Source: Amycolatopsis iheyensis (GTDB taxonomy: Bacteria > Actinomycetota > Actinomycetes > Mycobacteriales > Pseudonocardiaceae). From it: a stretch of DNA of 64,000 nucleotides. Below, in pieces: positions 34,719 to 43,703 of this stretch. A program made the position numbers and the translations under genes. The stretch spans positions 62,001 through 126,000 of the forward strand of contig NZ_JAMXQV010000014.1 in assembly GCF_024703995.1 (NCBI RefSeq), read 5' to 3'. The number at the start of each line of letters is the position of its first letter. Position 1 is the first letter of the stretch. The notes below the pieces were generated by a model. That model was given only the letters and a program-made list of their open reading frames with translations. It did not search any database and was not told the DNA's origin.

Positions 34719-35065
34719 AATTCGAGGGCCGCTCTGTGTTTCATCAACAGCGGGAGCGGGTCGCGTCGAGGTGAACCAGTGGTCCAGGCCTCTTCGATGA
34801 TCAATCTAGCGGGCGATTACCGCCTGGGCTAGGGCTAACGCGTAATTTTTTCGATTAATCGCGGTGGGGACCGGGAGGACGGCCGAGGACTGGTTCGCGC
34901 TGCTCGGGGGTGCGGGCGAAACAGTCCTCGGCCGGGCGGTGGCGGGCACGGGTCCGATGGGGCGATCGGCCCGGCGTGCGCACCGGATCAGGGGCGGAAC
35001 GGCACTTTCCTGGGGAAGTCGCGCCGGTGGGTCGTCACCGCGGGAGGTGGTGGCGGCCCGGCGAC
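34719..35065. other. Convergent intergenic region with AT-rich island and second hairpin
   Basis: No supported gene. 34835-34862 is unusually AT-rich for this genome (TAATTTTTTCGATTAAT) and includes the palindrome CGATTAATCG. CGGCCGAGGACTG (34880-34892) and CAGTCCTCGGCCG (34922-34934) form a perfect 13-bp inverted repeat with a 29-nt loop, a possible terminator or small RNA element. Confidence 0.6.
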
Positions 35066-35488
35066 TCAGGCAGTGACCGCTCGGCGCGGGTTCACCAGCG
35101 CGTGGCGCCCGGTGGTCTCGGCCGCCGACGGTGCGGGCACCGGACGGCCCTGCGCCGGGACCGGGCTTTTGCGGCGGCCCTGCAGCCGGCTGTCCGCCGT
35201 GGACTGCTGCGGCGCCAGCCCGCCGGCCACCAGGTGTTCGTGCGCGACCTGCCAGACCGAGCACGGCGCCTTGCAGCGGTGCCACCGCGTCGAGCAGGTG
35301 GGGCAGTCGCCGCGCTCGTCGGGCTCGTGCATCTTCAGCATCGCGCGCCACGCCTCGGTCAACCGGGGCAGTTCGGAGCGCGCGACCGAGACGAGCGACT
35401 GGGCGTCGGCGCGGTTCGCCAGGTCGGTCAGCATGTCGAGGCGCTCCCAGACCGCGTTGCGGAGGACCTGCCCGAGTACCTGATCCAT
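35066..35488 (-). CDS. Hypothetical protein with Cys4 (CX2C-X6-C-X3-C) cluster
   Basis: 140 residues, no family recognised. An N-terminal helical region (about 1-55) precedes DCPTCSTRWHRCKAPCSVW, four cysteines with neighbouring His that could bind zinc or an Fe-S cluster; the spacing is not that of WhiB proteins. The C-terminal 40 residues are Pro/Arg-rich and probably disordered. Thirteen bases downstream of another small gene, both divergent from the HTH/TPR regulator, so they may form its target operon. Confidence 0.7.
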   Translation of the reverse strand: MDQVLGQVLRNAVWERLDMLTDLANRADAQSLVSVARSELPRLTEAWRAMLKMHEPDERGDCPTCSTRWHRCKAPCSVWQVAHEHLVAGGLAPQQSTADSRLQGRRKSPVPAQGRPVPAPSAAETTGRHALVNPRRAVTA

Positions 35489-35501
35489 GATCAGCTCACC
35501 G

Positions 35502-35894
35502 TTACCTTTCCGCCATCTTGGCGGCTTCGTTGAGCGCGGCGCGCAGCTGTCCGAGCTGGCCGGACGTCAACCGCGCGGTCTCACCGGGGGGCGAGACCAC
35601 TACCACCTGGTTGTCTTCGACGAACACCGTCACCGCGCGTTCCCGGCTGATGAGGTCGCCGCACTGCACGCGCCACACCAGCTGACCGCCCTCGTAGTGC
35701 CGGACGTTCGCGGTGCGGGGGTCCACCGCCGGGGCGGGGGCCACGGGACGGACGGCGGAGACGGAGGAGACCGTCGCGACCGCCGGCCGCACGGCGCGGG
35801 TCGCCGTGCCCGCATGTCCCCCTGCGAACGAGTCCACGAACTCCACGCCCTTCTCCGCTCTGTCGAAAGTCTTCGAAGATGCCATCTGCAACAT
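35502..35894 (-). CDS. Hypothetical protein
   Basis: 130 residues (ATG 35894; ATG 35885 also possible). A low-complexity Ala/Val N-terminal half precedes a compact C-terminal domain of beta strands and one helix: VRHYEGGQLVWRVQCGDLISRE, VTVFVEDNQVVVVSPPGE, then TSGQLGQLRAALNEAAK. No signal or membrane helix. Probably co-transcribed with the Cys4 protein. Function unknown. Confidence 0.65.
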   Translation of the reverse strand: MLQMASSKTFDRAEKGVEFVDSFAGGHAGTATRAVRPAVATVSSVSAVRPVAPAPAVDPRTANVRHYEGGQLVWRVQCGDLISRERAVTVFVEDNQVVVVSPPGETARLTSGQLGQLRAALNEAAKMAER

Positions 35895-36174
35895 CGCACC
35901 TGGACGACGTTGGTGTTCTCTGCGGTTTTCGTAGCTCTCCGTGATCGCTGCCGGTGTCCGGGCGGTGACGGAGATCTGACAACTACAGTGAGGTGAAACC
36001 GGGTGCGATAGAAGGTCGAAATGGCGTCATAGCGGTGACCGGACCGGGTTCCACGGTAAGCGGTCAACGGACTTCGCCCGGACCGATCAGGGCGCCAGTC
36101 CGGCTGTTCACACGGTTTCGCAGGTTTGCCTACGCTGTTTCACAGACGCCCGACCGGACAGTGGAGGGGGCGCG

Positions 36175-37560
36175 ATGGACGCCAGTAACGGTGGCAGTGC
36201 CGAAGCCCGGCAGAGCCACGCAGTTCCCGCTGACGCGTGGGAGCAGCCGGAGATGAGAGCGGCTCTCGCGACTCGTGAGATCAGCGCCGTCTACCGGCTC
36301 CTGCGCAAGCACGGTGTCTCGCAGCGCCAGATCGCCGCGATGACCGGCCAATCCCAGTCCGAGGTGTCGGAGATCCTCAAGGGTCGCCAGGTCATGGCCT
36401 ACGACGTGCTCACGCGGATCGCCGATGGCCTGGGTGTCCCCCGTGGATACATGGGCCTCGCCTACGACGAGGCCACGGCGATACGCGTCGTCGGCTCCGC
36501 CGACGGCCAGCAGGCTGAGGAGGACGAGTCCGTGAAGCGACGGAGGTTCCTCGCGCACGCCGCCCAGGTCACGATGGGTGCGGCGGTGTTCGGTCCGGAA
36601 TCGGGCACGTGGTCCGCGGGCCCGGCGCGCACGCCGGCCCCCGGGCGGATCGGCATGACGGACGTGCGTCAGGTGGAGGCCGCGACGCGGGCTCTGCGGG
36701 CGCTGGACTACCAGTACGGCGGCGGGTTCTGCCGCGACGCCGTCGTGGCGCAGCTGTCCTGGGGACAGCAGATGCTCGAGGCCCACGGCACCGAGATGGT
36801 GAAGAACCGGCTGTACGTGGCGCTCGCCGACCTCCACTCGCTGGCCGGCTGGACCTCCTTCGACACCGGCCTGATGGACTCCGCCCGCGGCCACTTCGCG
36901 AACGCGCTGGACCTGGCCAAGCAGGGCGAGAACCACCCGCTGGTGGCCAACGTGCTCTACCGCATGGGCCGCGTCTACCTGCACCAGGACGCCCCGAACG
37001 ACGCCCTGAAGCTGTTCCAGCTGGGCCAGATCGCCGCCCAGGAATCCGGCTCCGAGCTGGCGGTTTCCGTGCTGTGCGCGAACGAGGCGTGGGCCTACGC
37101 GATGATGGGCAACGAAGAGCAGGCGGTGAAGCTGCTCGGCCGGAGCAAGGACGAGTTCGAGCGCGCCAACCTGGCCGAAGCCGAGTCGTGGGTGAAGTTC
37201 TTCACCGAGACCGACGTCTACGCGATGGTGGGCACCGTCCACACCGTCCTCGCGCAGAAGAACGCCGAGCACACGAAGTACGCGATCCCGGCGCTGACCA
37301 GGGCGGTCGAGTCCTACGACGACGACATGGCCCGCTCCAAGACGTTCATGCTGAGCGCGCTGGCCACGAACCACCTGCTCGACGGCGACCTCGACCACGG
37401 CGCCAAGGTCGGCGGCAAGGCCATCGACTGCGCCGAGGGCATCAAGTCCGAGCGGGTCAAGGACCGCATGCGGCCGCTGCAGGACGAGGCCGAGCGCCGT
37501 CGCAACAACGCTGACGCCCGTGACCTCGCCGATCGCCTCAACGCTTTCTACGCCGCCTAG
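36175..37560 (+). CDS. HTH (XRE) regulator with internal Tat-like segment and TPR-like repeats
   Basis: 461 residues. N-terminal helix-turn-helix (about 35-90: LLRKHGVSQRQIAAMTGQSQSEVSEILKGRQVMAYDVLTRIADGLGVP), a segment KRRRFLAHAAQVTMGAAVF (about 121-140) resembling a twin-arginine signal, then helical TPR-like repeats to the end (for example ALKLFQLGQIAAQ, AVKLLGRSKDEFE). GGAGGGGGC precedes the ATG. The architecture is common in streptomycetes and pseudonocardias but the ligand is unknown. Followed with a 41-base overlap by a phosphotransferase gene. Confidence 0.85.
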   Translation: MDASNGGSAEARQSHAVPADAWEQPEMRAALATREISAVYRLLRKHGVSQRQIAAMTGQSQSEVSEILKGRQVMAYDVLTRIADGLGVPRGYMGLAYDEATAIRVVGSADGQQAEEDESVKRRRFLAHAAQVTMGAAVFGPESGTWSAGPARTPAPGRIGMTDVRQVEAATRALRALDYQYGGGFCRDAVVAQLSWGQQMLEAHGTEMVKNRLYVALADLHSLAGWTSFDTGLMDSARGHFANALDLAKQGENHPLVANVLYRMGRVYLHQDAPNDALKLFQLGQIAAQESGSELAVSVLCANEAWAYAMMGNEEQAVKLLGRSKDEFERANLAEAESWVKFFTETDVYAMVGTVHTVLAQKNAEHTKYAIPALTRAVESYDDDMARSKTFMLSALATNHLLDGDLDHGAKVGGKAIDCAEGIKSERVKDRMRPLQDEAERRRNNADARDLADRLNAFYAA

Positions 37561-38470
37561 CGCCGAAGGTGCCGGCACCGTCTTGAACGGCCGGTTCACC
37601 CCCGCGAAACTGCGGGGCGTGCTGGCGGAGACCTGCGCCCGGCTCGGGCTGGACCCGGCCGGCGCGCGGCTGCTGCGGTTCACCAACAACGCGGTGTTCG
37701 CGCTGGTCACGGCCCCGTTCGTGATCCGGATCGTCGGCTCGACCCAGCTGAAGCACCGGGTCGGGACGGTGGTCCGCGTCGCCCGGCACTTCGAGCGCCA
37801 CGGCGTCCCCGCGATCCGGCTGCTCGACACCGTCGAGCAACCGATGGAGGTCGGCGAGCACCTGGTGACCGTGTGGCACCAGGTGCCGAGCATCGGCCGC
37901 CCCGCGACGTCCGCCGACCTGGCCCGGCTGCTGCGCCGGGTGCACGCCCTGCCGGCCCCGGACGACCTCGCGGAGTGGGCGCCGTTCGCCGCGGTGCGGG
38001 CCCGGGTTTCGGACGCCGAAGAGATCGTCGCCGCCGATCGCGAGTTCCTGCTCGACCGCTGCGCCGAGCTCGAAGCCGCGCTGGCCGACCTGGAGTTTCC
38101 GCTGCCCAGGAGCCTGGTGCACGGCGACGCGTACCCGGGCAACGTCATCCCCGGACCGGCCGGGCCGGTGCTCTGCGACTTCGACTCGTCGTGCGTCGGG
38201 CCGCCGGAGTGGGACCTGACGCCGCTGGCCGTCGGGCGTGATCGGTTCGGTGACCCGCCGGTGCGCTACCGGATGTTCGCCGCGGCGTACGGCTTCGACG
38301 TCACGTCCTGGCCCGGGTTCGCCGTGCTGAGGGCGATCCGCGAGCTCAAGCTGACCACCAGCGTGCTGCCGATCCTGCGCAGCCGGCCGCAGGTGCGGCC
38401 CGAGCTGTTCCGCCGTCTCGACGACCTCCGCACCGGCCGGACGGACACGCGCTGGACGCGTTACCGCTGA
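37520..38470 (+). CDS. Aminoglycoside-phosphotransferase-fold small-molecule kinase
   Basis: 316 residues from GTG 37520; a TTG at 37583 would avoid most of the 41-base overlap with the regulator. The catalytic loop reads LVHGDAYPGNV (Asp base, Asn metal ligand) and the metal motif CDFDSSCVGPPEWD, as in APH/choline kinase enzymes. No resistance role can be assumed; many family members phosphorylate metabolites. Coupling to an HTH/TPR regulator suggests a shared signal or substrate. Confidence 0.85.
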   Translation: MTSPIASTLSTPPSAEGAGTVLNGRFTPAKLRGVLAETCARLGLDPAGARLLRFTNNAVFALVTAPFVIRIVGSTQLKHRVGTVVRVARHFERHGVPAIRLLDTVEQPMEVGEHLVTVWHQVPSIGRPATSADLARLLRRVHALPAPDDLAEWAPFAAVRARVSDAEEIVAADREFLLDRCAELEAALADLEFPLPRSLVHGDAYPGNVIPGPAGPVLCDFDSSCVGPPEWDLTPLAVGRDRFGDPPVRYRMFAAAYGFDVTSWPGFAVLRAIRELKLTTSVLPILRSRPQVRPELFRRLDDLRTGRTDTRWTRYR

Positions 38471-38681
38471 GCCGGGACTGTCACATCTTGTGACCGGCAC
38501 CACAGTCTGCACGTGCATTCGACGACTGCAGATGACCGTTCGTCGCTTCAAGAATGCGGCTTGCTCAGGGTAGAAAGTTCGGTCCGACCGGTCGCCTCCA
38601 ATGGTCTACCCCTCATCCCAATGCGCAACTTGCAGCTACGCGCCGTGACTTGGGACCGCCACTACCAGCGGGGAAGGGTTT

Positions 38682-39710
38682 TCAGGACGCGACGACCGGC
38701 GCCCGCGTCAGCACGACGGCGAAACCGAACGCCAACCCCATGACGGTCAGCTCGAGCGTTGCCCACGCGGCGAGCGCCGTGCGGTTGTGCCGGACGATCT
38801 GCGGCATCAGCCGGAAGCGGGTGTACGCGCCGAGCAGGGCGATGGCACCGGTGCAGAGGAACTTCAGCACGAAGAGCTGCCCGTACGGCGTCGTGAAGAT
38901 CGCCGCCCAGAAGCCGATGGTCGGGTTGAGCGAGATCTCGATGAGGCCGTTGAAGAGCCCGGTCGCCGCCGAGAGGATCAGACAGAGCGTCGCGAGCTTC
39001 GAGAACCGGGGCAGCGCGTGCGCCAGCAGCGTCCGGTTCGCCACGAGGAGCACGGTCATCGCGCCGAGGCCGCCGGTCCAGGCGACGGCGCTCATCACGT
39101 GCAGCTCCATCGAGATCATCGTGTAGTCGTGGTAGCTCCAGTTCGACGCGTGCCCGGTGACCGGCAGCGGCAGCAGCGCGAACAGGCCGAGCCCGACGCG
39201 GACCTCGGCGGGCACCTTCTCCCCGAAGCGCAGCGCGAGCCCGCCGATCCCGGCGTGCACGAGCGCGAGCGCGGCGACGATGACGAGTGCCTTGCCCGCG
39301 CCGACGTTCGCGATGTAGTCGCCGATGTCGGCCGCCGACAGCGTCGACGAGCCCGGCTTGTACTCCGCGGTCTGCAGCACCAGAGCGACGACGGCGGTCG
39401 TGGCCCAGATCAGCGATGCCGCGACGCCGGCCGGGCGGGCCAGCCGCATGACCGGCTCGGTGAGCTTCGGCCGGTCGTAGCCGACGAGGACCGACAGCAG
39501 CGCCAGGCCGATCGTCGCGACCGCGGAGAGGTCGAGTAGCACCCGCACGACGGGGATGCCCGCCGAGACCACCGCGCTGGGCTCCACCACACCGGGGACC
39601 GGGGTGGTGGCCATGAGCGCGACGCCGATCAGGGCGCCGAGCAAGCCCGCGGTCACGACGCACAGCAGCGTCGCGTAGCGGGGTTTCGCGGTGGTTTCGG
39701 CCTGGGTCAT
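38682..39710 (-). CDS. CopD-domain copper-transport membrane protein
   Basis: 342 residues with eight or more membrane helices and the CopD-type segments HASNWSYHD, MELHVMSAVAWTGGLGAM and LKFLCTGAIALLGAYTRFRL. His/Met in these helices are plausible Cu ligands. ATG 39710, 5 bases after the CopC stop; last gene of the YcnI-CopC-CopD cluster. Probably imports or handles copper delivered by CopC. Confidence 0.9.
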   Translation of the reverse strand: MTQAETTAKPRYATLLCVVTAGLLGALIGVALMATTPVPGVVEPSAVVSAGIPVVRVLLDLSAVATIGLALLSVLVGYDRPKLTEPVMRLARPAGVAASLIWATTAVVALVLQTAEYKPGSSTLSAADIGDYIANVGAGKALVIVAALALVHAGIGGLALRFGEKVPAEVRVGLGLFALLPLPVTGHASNWSYHDYTMISMELHVMSAVAWTGGLGAMTVLLVANRTLLAHALPRFSKLATLCLILSAATGLFNGLIEISLNPTIGFWAAIFTTPYGQLFVLKFLCTGAIALLGAYTRFRLMPQIVRHNRTALAAWATLELTVMGLAFGFAVVLTRAPVVAS

Positions 39711-39715
39711 CTTCG

Positions 39716-40264
39716 CTACTTCTTCTCTTCCACGGACCGGCCCGAGCGCAGGGCCACGGTGAGCCCGATCGCCAGGAGCACGACCGCGCCGGCGATCCAC
39801 ACCCAGATCGGCACCCCGGTCGACGACGACTGCGGCGCCGCCGACGACGAGCTGCCCGGCGACTTCGCCGCGTCCACGGTCGCCGGCGTGCCGGTGCCCG
39901 CCGCGGTGAGCGTGAAGCTCAGCTCACCGGTGACCGGGTGGCCGTCGGCGGACAGGACGCGGTAGCCGATGGTGTACTTCCCGGCCGGTCCGAGCGGCCG
40001 CAGGGGCGCGCTGATGACGTTGTTCACCACGCTGATCGGTCCCTCGGCCCACTGGCCGCCGCCGGGTCCGGTCACCGCGATCTGGTTGACGTCCGCGCCC
40101 TGCACGTACTGGTCGAACGTCAAGCTGACCTTCTGCGGGCCGGCGGCGATGGACGAGCCGTTCGCCGGGTCCGAAGAGATCAGCACGTTGTGCGCCAGCG
40201 CGGGGGTGGCCGTGCCGAGCACGGCCACCACCGTCAACGCCAGCGCGACGAGCGCCTTCCGCAT
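39716..40264 (-). CDS. CopC-domain copper-binding protein, membrane-anchored
   Basis: 182 residues: signal peptide ending ALA-H, so the mature protein starts with the Cu(II)-ligand His of the CopC fold (HNVLISSDPANGS); SADGHPVTGELSF carries the second His. A Ser/Ala/Pro linker and a C-terminal helix (about 152-172) follow. Its ATG directly abuts the YcnI stop, so the genes are one operon. Confidence 0.93.
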   Translation of the reverse strand: MRKALVALALTVVAVLGTATPALAHNVLISSDPANGSSIAAGPQKVSLTFDQYVQGADVNQIAVTGPGGGQWAEGPISVVNNVISAPLRPLGPAGKYTIGYRVLSADGHPVTGELSFTLTAAGTGTPATVDAAKSPGSSSSAAPQSSSTGVPIWVWIAGAVVLLAIGLTVALRSGRSVEEKK

Positions 40265-41023
40265 TTAGCTGTTGCCTCCCGACTTCGCGGTGGCCTTGCG
40301 GGCCCGGATGGTCGCGCCGGCCCCGACGCCGAGGCCGATGGCGCCGACGAGCAGGCCGGCGCCGCCGAGCCAGCGGGCCGTGTTGTCCGACGCCGCCGAA
40401 GCCTGGCTCTGCTCGCCGGTCGTCGACGCCGTGTTCGCCATGTTGCCGTGCGCGTCGCCGTCTTCGGCCTTCGCGGCCAGCTTCACGGCCGGCGCCGGGT
40501 GCTCCGGCTCCTCACCGCCGGCCGGCGTCGGCTGGTTCCAGTCGACGACCTTGCCGTCGCTGTAGGTCTGGTGGGCCGGGAACTCCACCTCGTCCACGTT
40601 GGTCGGGAGCGGACCGAAGGACACCGAGAACTCCTGGTAGTCGGTGGCCTTGAGCTCGCTGCCCGCCTGCGCGGTCCACGTGACGGCGGTGACGGCTTCG
40701 GTGATCTCCGTGCCGTTGTCCTTCTTGATCGGGGTCGGCAGCTTCGACTTCGTCACCTGCGCGGTCCAGCCGGGGACCGGCTTGGTCCGGACCGAGCCGA
40801 TGCCGTAGTCCGCCTTGAAGTCGACGGCGACCTTCGTGGTGGTGACGGGGTCCTTCTCCTCGCTCGGCACGCGGAACACGATCGCGGCGTACCCGCCCTT
40901 CGTGGGCTGCGGGCCGTAGACGTTGGCGGTGACGTGCGCGGACGCGACGCCGGCGCCGAGGAGACCGGCGACGCCGACGGTGGCGGCGAGGACACCGGCG
41001 CGCTGGAAGACGTGCTGGGACAT
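40265..41023 (-). CDS. YcnI-family (DUF1775) copper-associated membrane protein
   Basis: 252 residues. Signal peptide ending ASA-H, with the mature N-terminal His that binds Cu(II) in YcnI; beta-domain marks VFRVPSEE and WTAQ. A C-terminal helix (about 218-238) and a basic tail anchor it. First of the YcnI-CopC-CopD set; GGAGTGA precedes the ATG. Confidence 0.93.
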   Translation of the reverse strand: MSQHVFQRAGVLAATVGVAGLLGAGVASAHVTANVYGPQPTKGGYAAIVFRVPSEEKDPVTTTKVAVDFKADYGIGSVRTKPVPGWTAQVTKSKLPTPIKKDNGTEITEAVTAVTWTAQAGSELKATDYQEFSVSFGPLPTNVDEVEFPAHQTYSDGKVVDWNQPTPAGGEEPEHPAPAVKLAAKAEDGDAHGNMANTASTTGEQSQASAASDNTARWLGGAGLLVGAIGLGVGAGATIRARKATAKSGGNS

Positions 41024-41097
41024 GGGTTCACTCCTGATGAACTCAAAAAGGGAGACGGCGCGGTTCGGGGACCGGCCGTGCGGGGTCGAGCTGGGTT

Positions 41098-41643
41098 TCA
41101 GGAGTGGCGCGGCGGGCCGCGCCGCCCGTGGATCCGGCGCAGGTCGACGCCGACGAGGTGGTTCGGCGCCGCGGTGCGGGCCGGGAGTGGCAAGGGGGCC
41201 GCCGAGAGCACCGGCAGCGGGGTGAGCAGCCGCGGCAGGACCGCGCGCAGCACGGCGAGCACCGTGAGCAGCGTCGAGTCCGCGCGGGCGAGCAGGAGCG
41301 CGGTGCCCACGGTCGCGACGGCGTGCGCGGTGAGCATGCCCAGCCCGGTGCTGCCGGGCATCGCGTACATGTCGTGGTGGCCGGCGAGCGTGGTGAGCAG
41401 CAGGTGCATCACGAGCTGGGCGGCGCCGAGCAGCGTGATCGTGGCGACCGTGCCGCGGGCCCGGCGGGCGAGCGCGGTGGCGGTCCAGCCGAACAGGCCG
41501 GTGAGCAGCGCGGTCATCGCCGGGTCCGGCAGTCCGCCGTCGGCGAGCCGGTGCGCGGTGACCGAAAGCACCGCCGCGCTCACGGCGAGCAACACACCCC
41601 GGGTAGCACCCAGCACGGCGGGTCGCCGTGCCGGAACACTCAT
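41098..41643 (-). CDS. Small polytopic membrane protein upstream of the copper cluster
   Basis: 181 residues, about four hydrophobic helices (for example GVLLAVSAAVLSVTAH and LLGAAQLVMHLLLTTL) with a histidine/methionine loop GHHDMYAMPG that could bind copper. The tail RRIHGRRGPPRHS is basic. ATG 41643 is preferred over the frame opening at 41703. 74 bp upstream of ycnI on the same strand, so probably part of the same response; family not named with confidence. Confidence 0.72.
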   Translation of the reverse strand: MSVPARRPAVLGATRGVLLAVSAAVLSVTAHRLADGGLPDPAMTALLTGLFGWTATALARRARGTVATITLLGAAQLVMHLLLTTLAGHHDMYAMPGSTGLGMLTAHAVATVGTALLLARADSTLLTVLAVLRAVLPRLLTPLPVLSAAPLPLPARTAAPNHLVGVDLRRIHGRRGPPRHS

Positions 41644-41896
41644 GGGGAGCAGCCTAAGGGACCTGCCCCCGCGTGAGCGTGTGATCCCGTGAAGTGAGCA
41701 CACACCGAGTTCACGTCCGCCGCCACGCCGTGGTTCAGGTCATTTGTTGCCGATCAGGGCCCGGAAGGCCAAGGTGGGCGGAACCGGTGGGCCGAAGCGG
41801 GGGTTTGGCCCGGCCTCGCGCTGGGTACTGAGCCGTCGGTCAGGAACTAGCCCGATCGGGTGAAGGCCTGTGCGGAAGGCGGGAGAGCGGACACGG

Positions 41897-42544
41897 ATGA
41901 ACCTCTTCGACTACATCTCCGACCGAGCGAGCAAGCTCTGGCTGGAGGCATACCTGCACACCAGCATGGTGGTGCAGTGCACGATCCTCGCGGCGGTCCT
42001 CGGCGTGCTGATCGGGGTCGCGGTCTACCGCAGCCCGATCGGTTCGGCGCTGGCCACGGCGCTGGCGAGCACGATCCTGACGGTCCCGTCGTTCGCCCTC
42101 CTGGGCCTGCTGATCCCGATTTCGGGGCTCGGTCCGACGACGGCCGTCATCGCGCTGGTGCTCTACGGCCTGCTGCCGATCGTCCGGAACACGATCGTCG
42201 GGCTCGACGGCGTCGACCCGGCGATCACGGACGCCGCGCGCGGCATCGGGATGAGCCGCTTCGGCGTGCTCACCCGGGTCGAGCTGCGGCTGGCCTGGCC
42301 GGCGATCCTCGCCGGCATGCGGGTGGCGACGCAGATGCTGATGGGCATCGCGGTCATCTCCGCCTACGCGAAGGGCCCCGGCTTCGGCGCCGAGGTCTTC
42401 TCCGGGCTCACGAACGCGGGGAGCACGAACTCCCTGAACCAAGCCGTCACGGGCACGGTCGGGGTCGTCATCCTCGCCCTGATCCTCGACGGCGTCTACG
42501 TCCTGATCAAGCGCTTCACCATCTCAAGGGGTGTCCGTGGCTGA
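41897..42544 (+). CDS. Quaternary-amine ABC transporter permease 1 (OpuCB/ProW type)
   Basis: 215 residues, about five membrane helices. ILTVPSFALLGLLIP and YGLLPIVRNTIVGLDGVDPAITDAARGIGMS form the permease core and EAA loop of glycine-betaine/choline importers. ATG 41897 is preferred; GTG 41870 would add nine residues. First gene of a four-gene operon. Confidence 0.9.
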   Translation: MNLFDYISDRASKLWLEAYLHTSMVVQCTILAAVLGVLIGVAVYRSPIGSALATALASTILTVPSFALLGLLIPISGLGPTTAVIALVLYGLLPIVRNTIVGLDGVDPAITDAARGIGMSRFGVLTRVELRLAWPAILAGMRVATQMLMGIAVISAYAKGPGFGAEVFSGLTNAGSTNSLNQAVTGTVGVVILALILDGVYVLIKRFTISRGVRG

Positions 42545-43703
42545 GAACGAGGAAGTCTCCGGCGTCGAGATCGAGCTGGAGCACGTGACCAAGCGCTACC
42601 CCGGCACCCGTGAAGCGGCCGTCGACGACTTCTCCATGGTCGTGCCCGCCGGCAAGATCGTGGTCTTCGTCGGCCCGTCCGGCTGCGGCAAGACCACCAC
42701 GATGCGGATGATCAACCGGCTGGTCCAGCCCACTTCGGGCCGGATCACCATCGGTGGCGACGACGCGCTGAAGCTCGACGTCGACACCCTGCGCCGCCGG
42801 ATCGGCTACGCGATCCAGCAGGCCGGCCTGTTCCCGCACTTCACCGTGGCGCAGAACATCGGCGTGGTGCCGGGCCTGCTCGGCTGGGACAAGAAGAAGG
42901 TCAACGACCGGGTCGAGGAGATGATGGACCTGGTCGGGCTCGACCCGGCCGACTTCCGCGACCGCTTCCCGCGCCAGCTCTCCGGCGGGCAGCAGCAGCG
43001 CGTCGGCGTCGCGCGGGCGCTGGCCGCGGACCCGCCGGTGCTGCTGATGGACGAGCCGTTCGGCGCGGTCGACCCGATCACCCGCGGCAACCTGCAGGAC
43101 GAGCTGCTGCGGCTGCAGACGGACCTGAAGAAGACGATCGTGTTCGTCACGCACGACTTCGACGAGGCCGTGAAGCTCGGCGACAAGATCGCGGTGCTCG
43201 GCAACCAGTCGTCGATCCTGCAGTACGACACGCCCGAGGCGATCCTGGCCAACCCGGCCAACGACACGGTCGCTGGGTTCGTCGGCGCGGGCGCGTCGCT
43301 GAAGCAGCTGACCCTGCTGCGGGTCCGCGACGTCGAGCTCGCGCAGGACGCGCTGACCGTGTCGGTCTCCGACGACCCGGCCGAGCTGCGCAAGAAGCTC
43401 GAAGACCAGCGCAAGCACTTCGCGCTGGTCCTGGACGCGCGCCGCCGTCCGACGCGCTGGGTGCACGTCCGCGACCTGGTCGCCGGGGCGTCGCTGGCCA
43501 ACGCGGGCAAGCCGCTGCGGGACATCGTCAGCCTGCAGTCGACGCTGCAGGACGCGCTGGAGGCGATGCTCGCCGAAGGCGGCTCGGTGCCGGTGACCGG
43601 CCCGCGCGGCGAGTACGCCGGCACCATCCAGCTGGACACCGTGATCTCGACCATCCAGCAGCTGCGTGACGAGCACACGAACGGTGAAGAGGTGTCCGCA
43701 TGA
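42537..43703 (+). CDS. Quaternary-amine ABC transporter ATPase with CBS domains
   Basis: 388 residues. Walker A GPSGCGKT, signature LSGGQQQR, Walker B LLMDEPFGAVD and switch VTHDFDEA, followed by a C-terminal tandem CBS region (about 270-375) that in OpuA/OpuC senses ionic strength. GTG 42537 is chosen over GTG 42531 since AAGGGG then lies at proper distance. Eight-base overlap with the upstream permease gene and ATGA overlap with the next. Confidence 0.92.
   Translation: MAENEEVSGVEIELEHVTKRYPGTREAAVDDFSMVVPAGKIVVFVGPSGCGKTTTMRMINRLVQPTSGRITIGGDDALKLDVDTLRRRIGYAIQQAGLFPHFTVAQNIGVVPGLLGWDKKKVNDRVEEMMDLVGLDPADFRDRFPRQLSGGQQQRVGVARALAADPPVLLMDEPFGAVDPITRGNLQDELLRLQTDLKKTIVFVTHDFDEAVKLGDKIAVLGNQSSILQYDTPEAILANPANDTVAGFVGAGASLKQLTLLRVRDVELAQDALTVSVSDDPAELRKKLEDQRKHFALVLDARRRPTRWVHVRDLVAGASLANAGKPLRDIVSLQSTLQDALEAMLAEGGSVPVTGPRGEYAGTIQLDTVISTIQQLRDEHTNGEEVSA

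Noticed and set aside
34864..35076. 70-codon plus-strand frame
   Set aside because: Mixed third-position composition, no ribosome site, and it contains the inverted repeat.
34806..35351. Minus-strand frame of 181 codons after the transporter
   Set aside because: Poor codon bias, overlaps the better-supported Cys4 gene and covers a hairpin and an AT-rich island.
37520..38470. Aminoglycoside resistance gene
   Set aside because: The kinase fold is clear, but nothing in the sequence identifies an antibiotic substrate.
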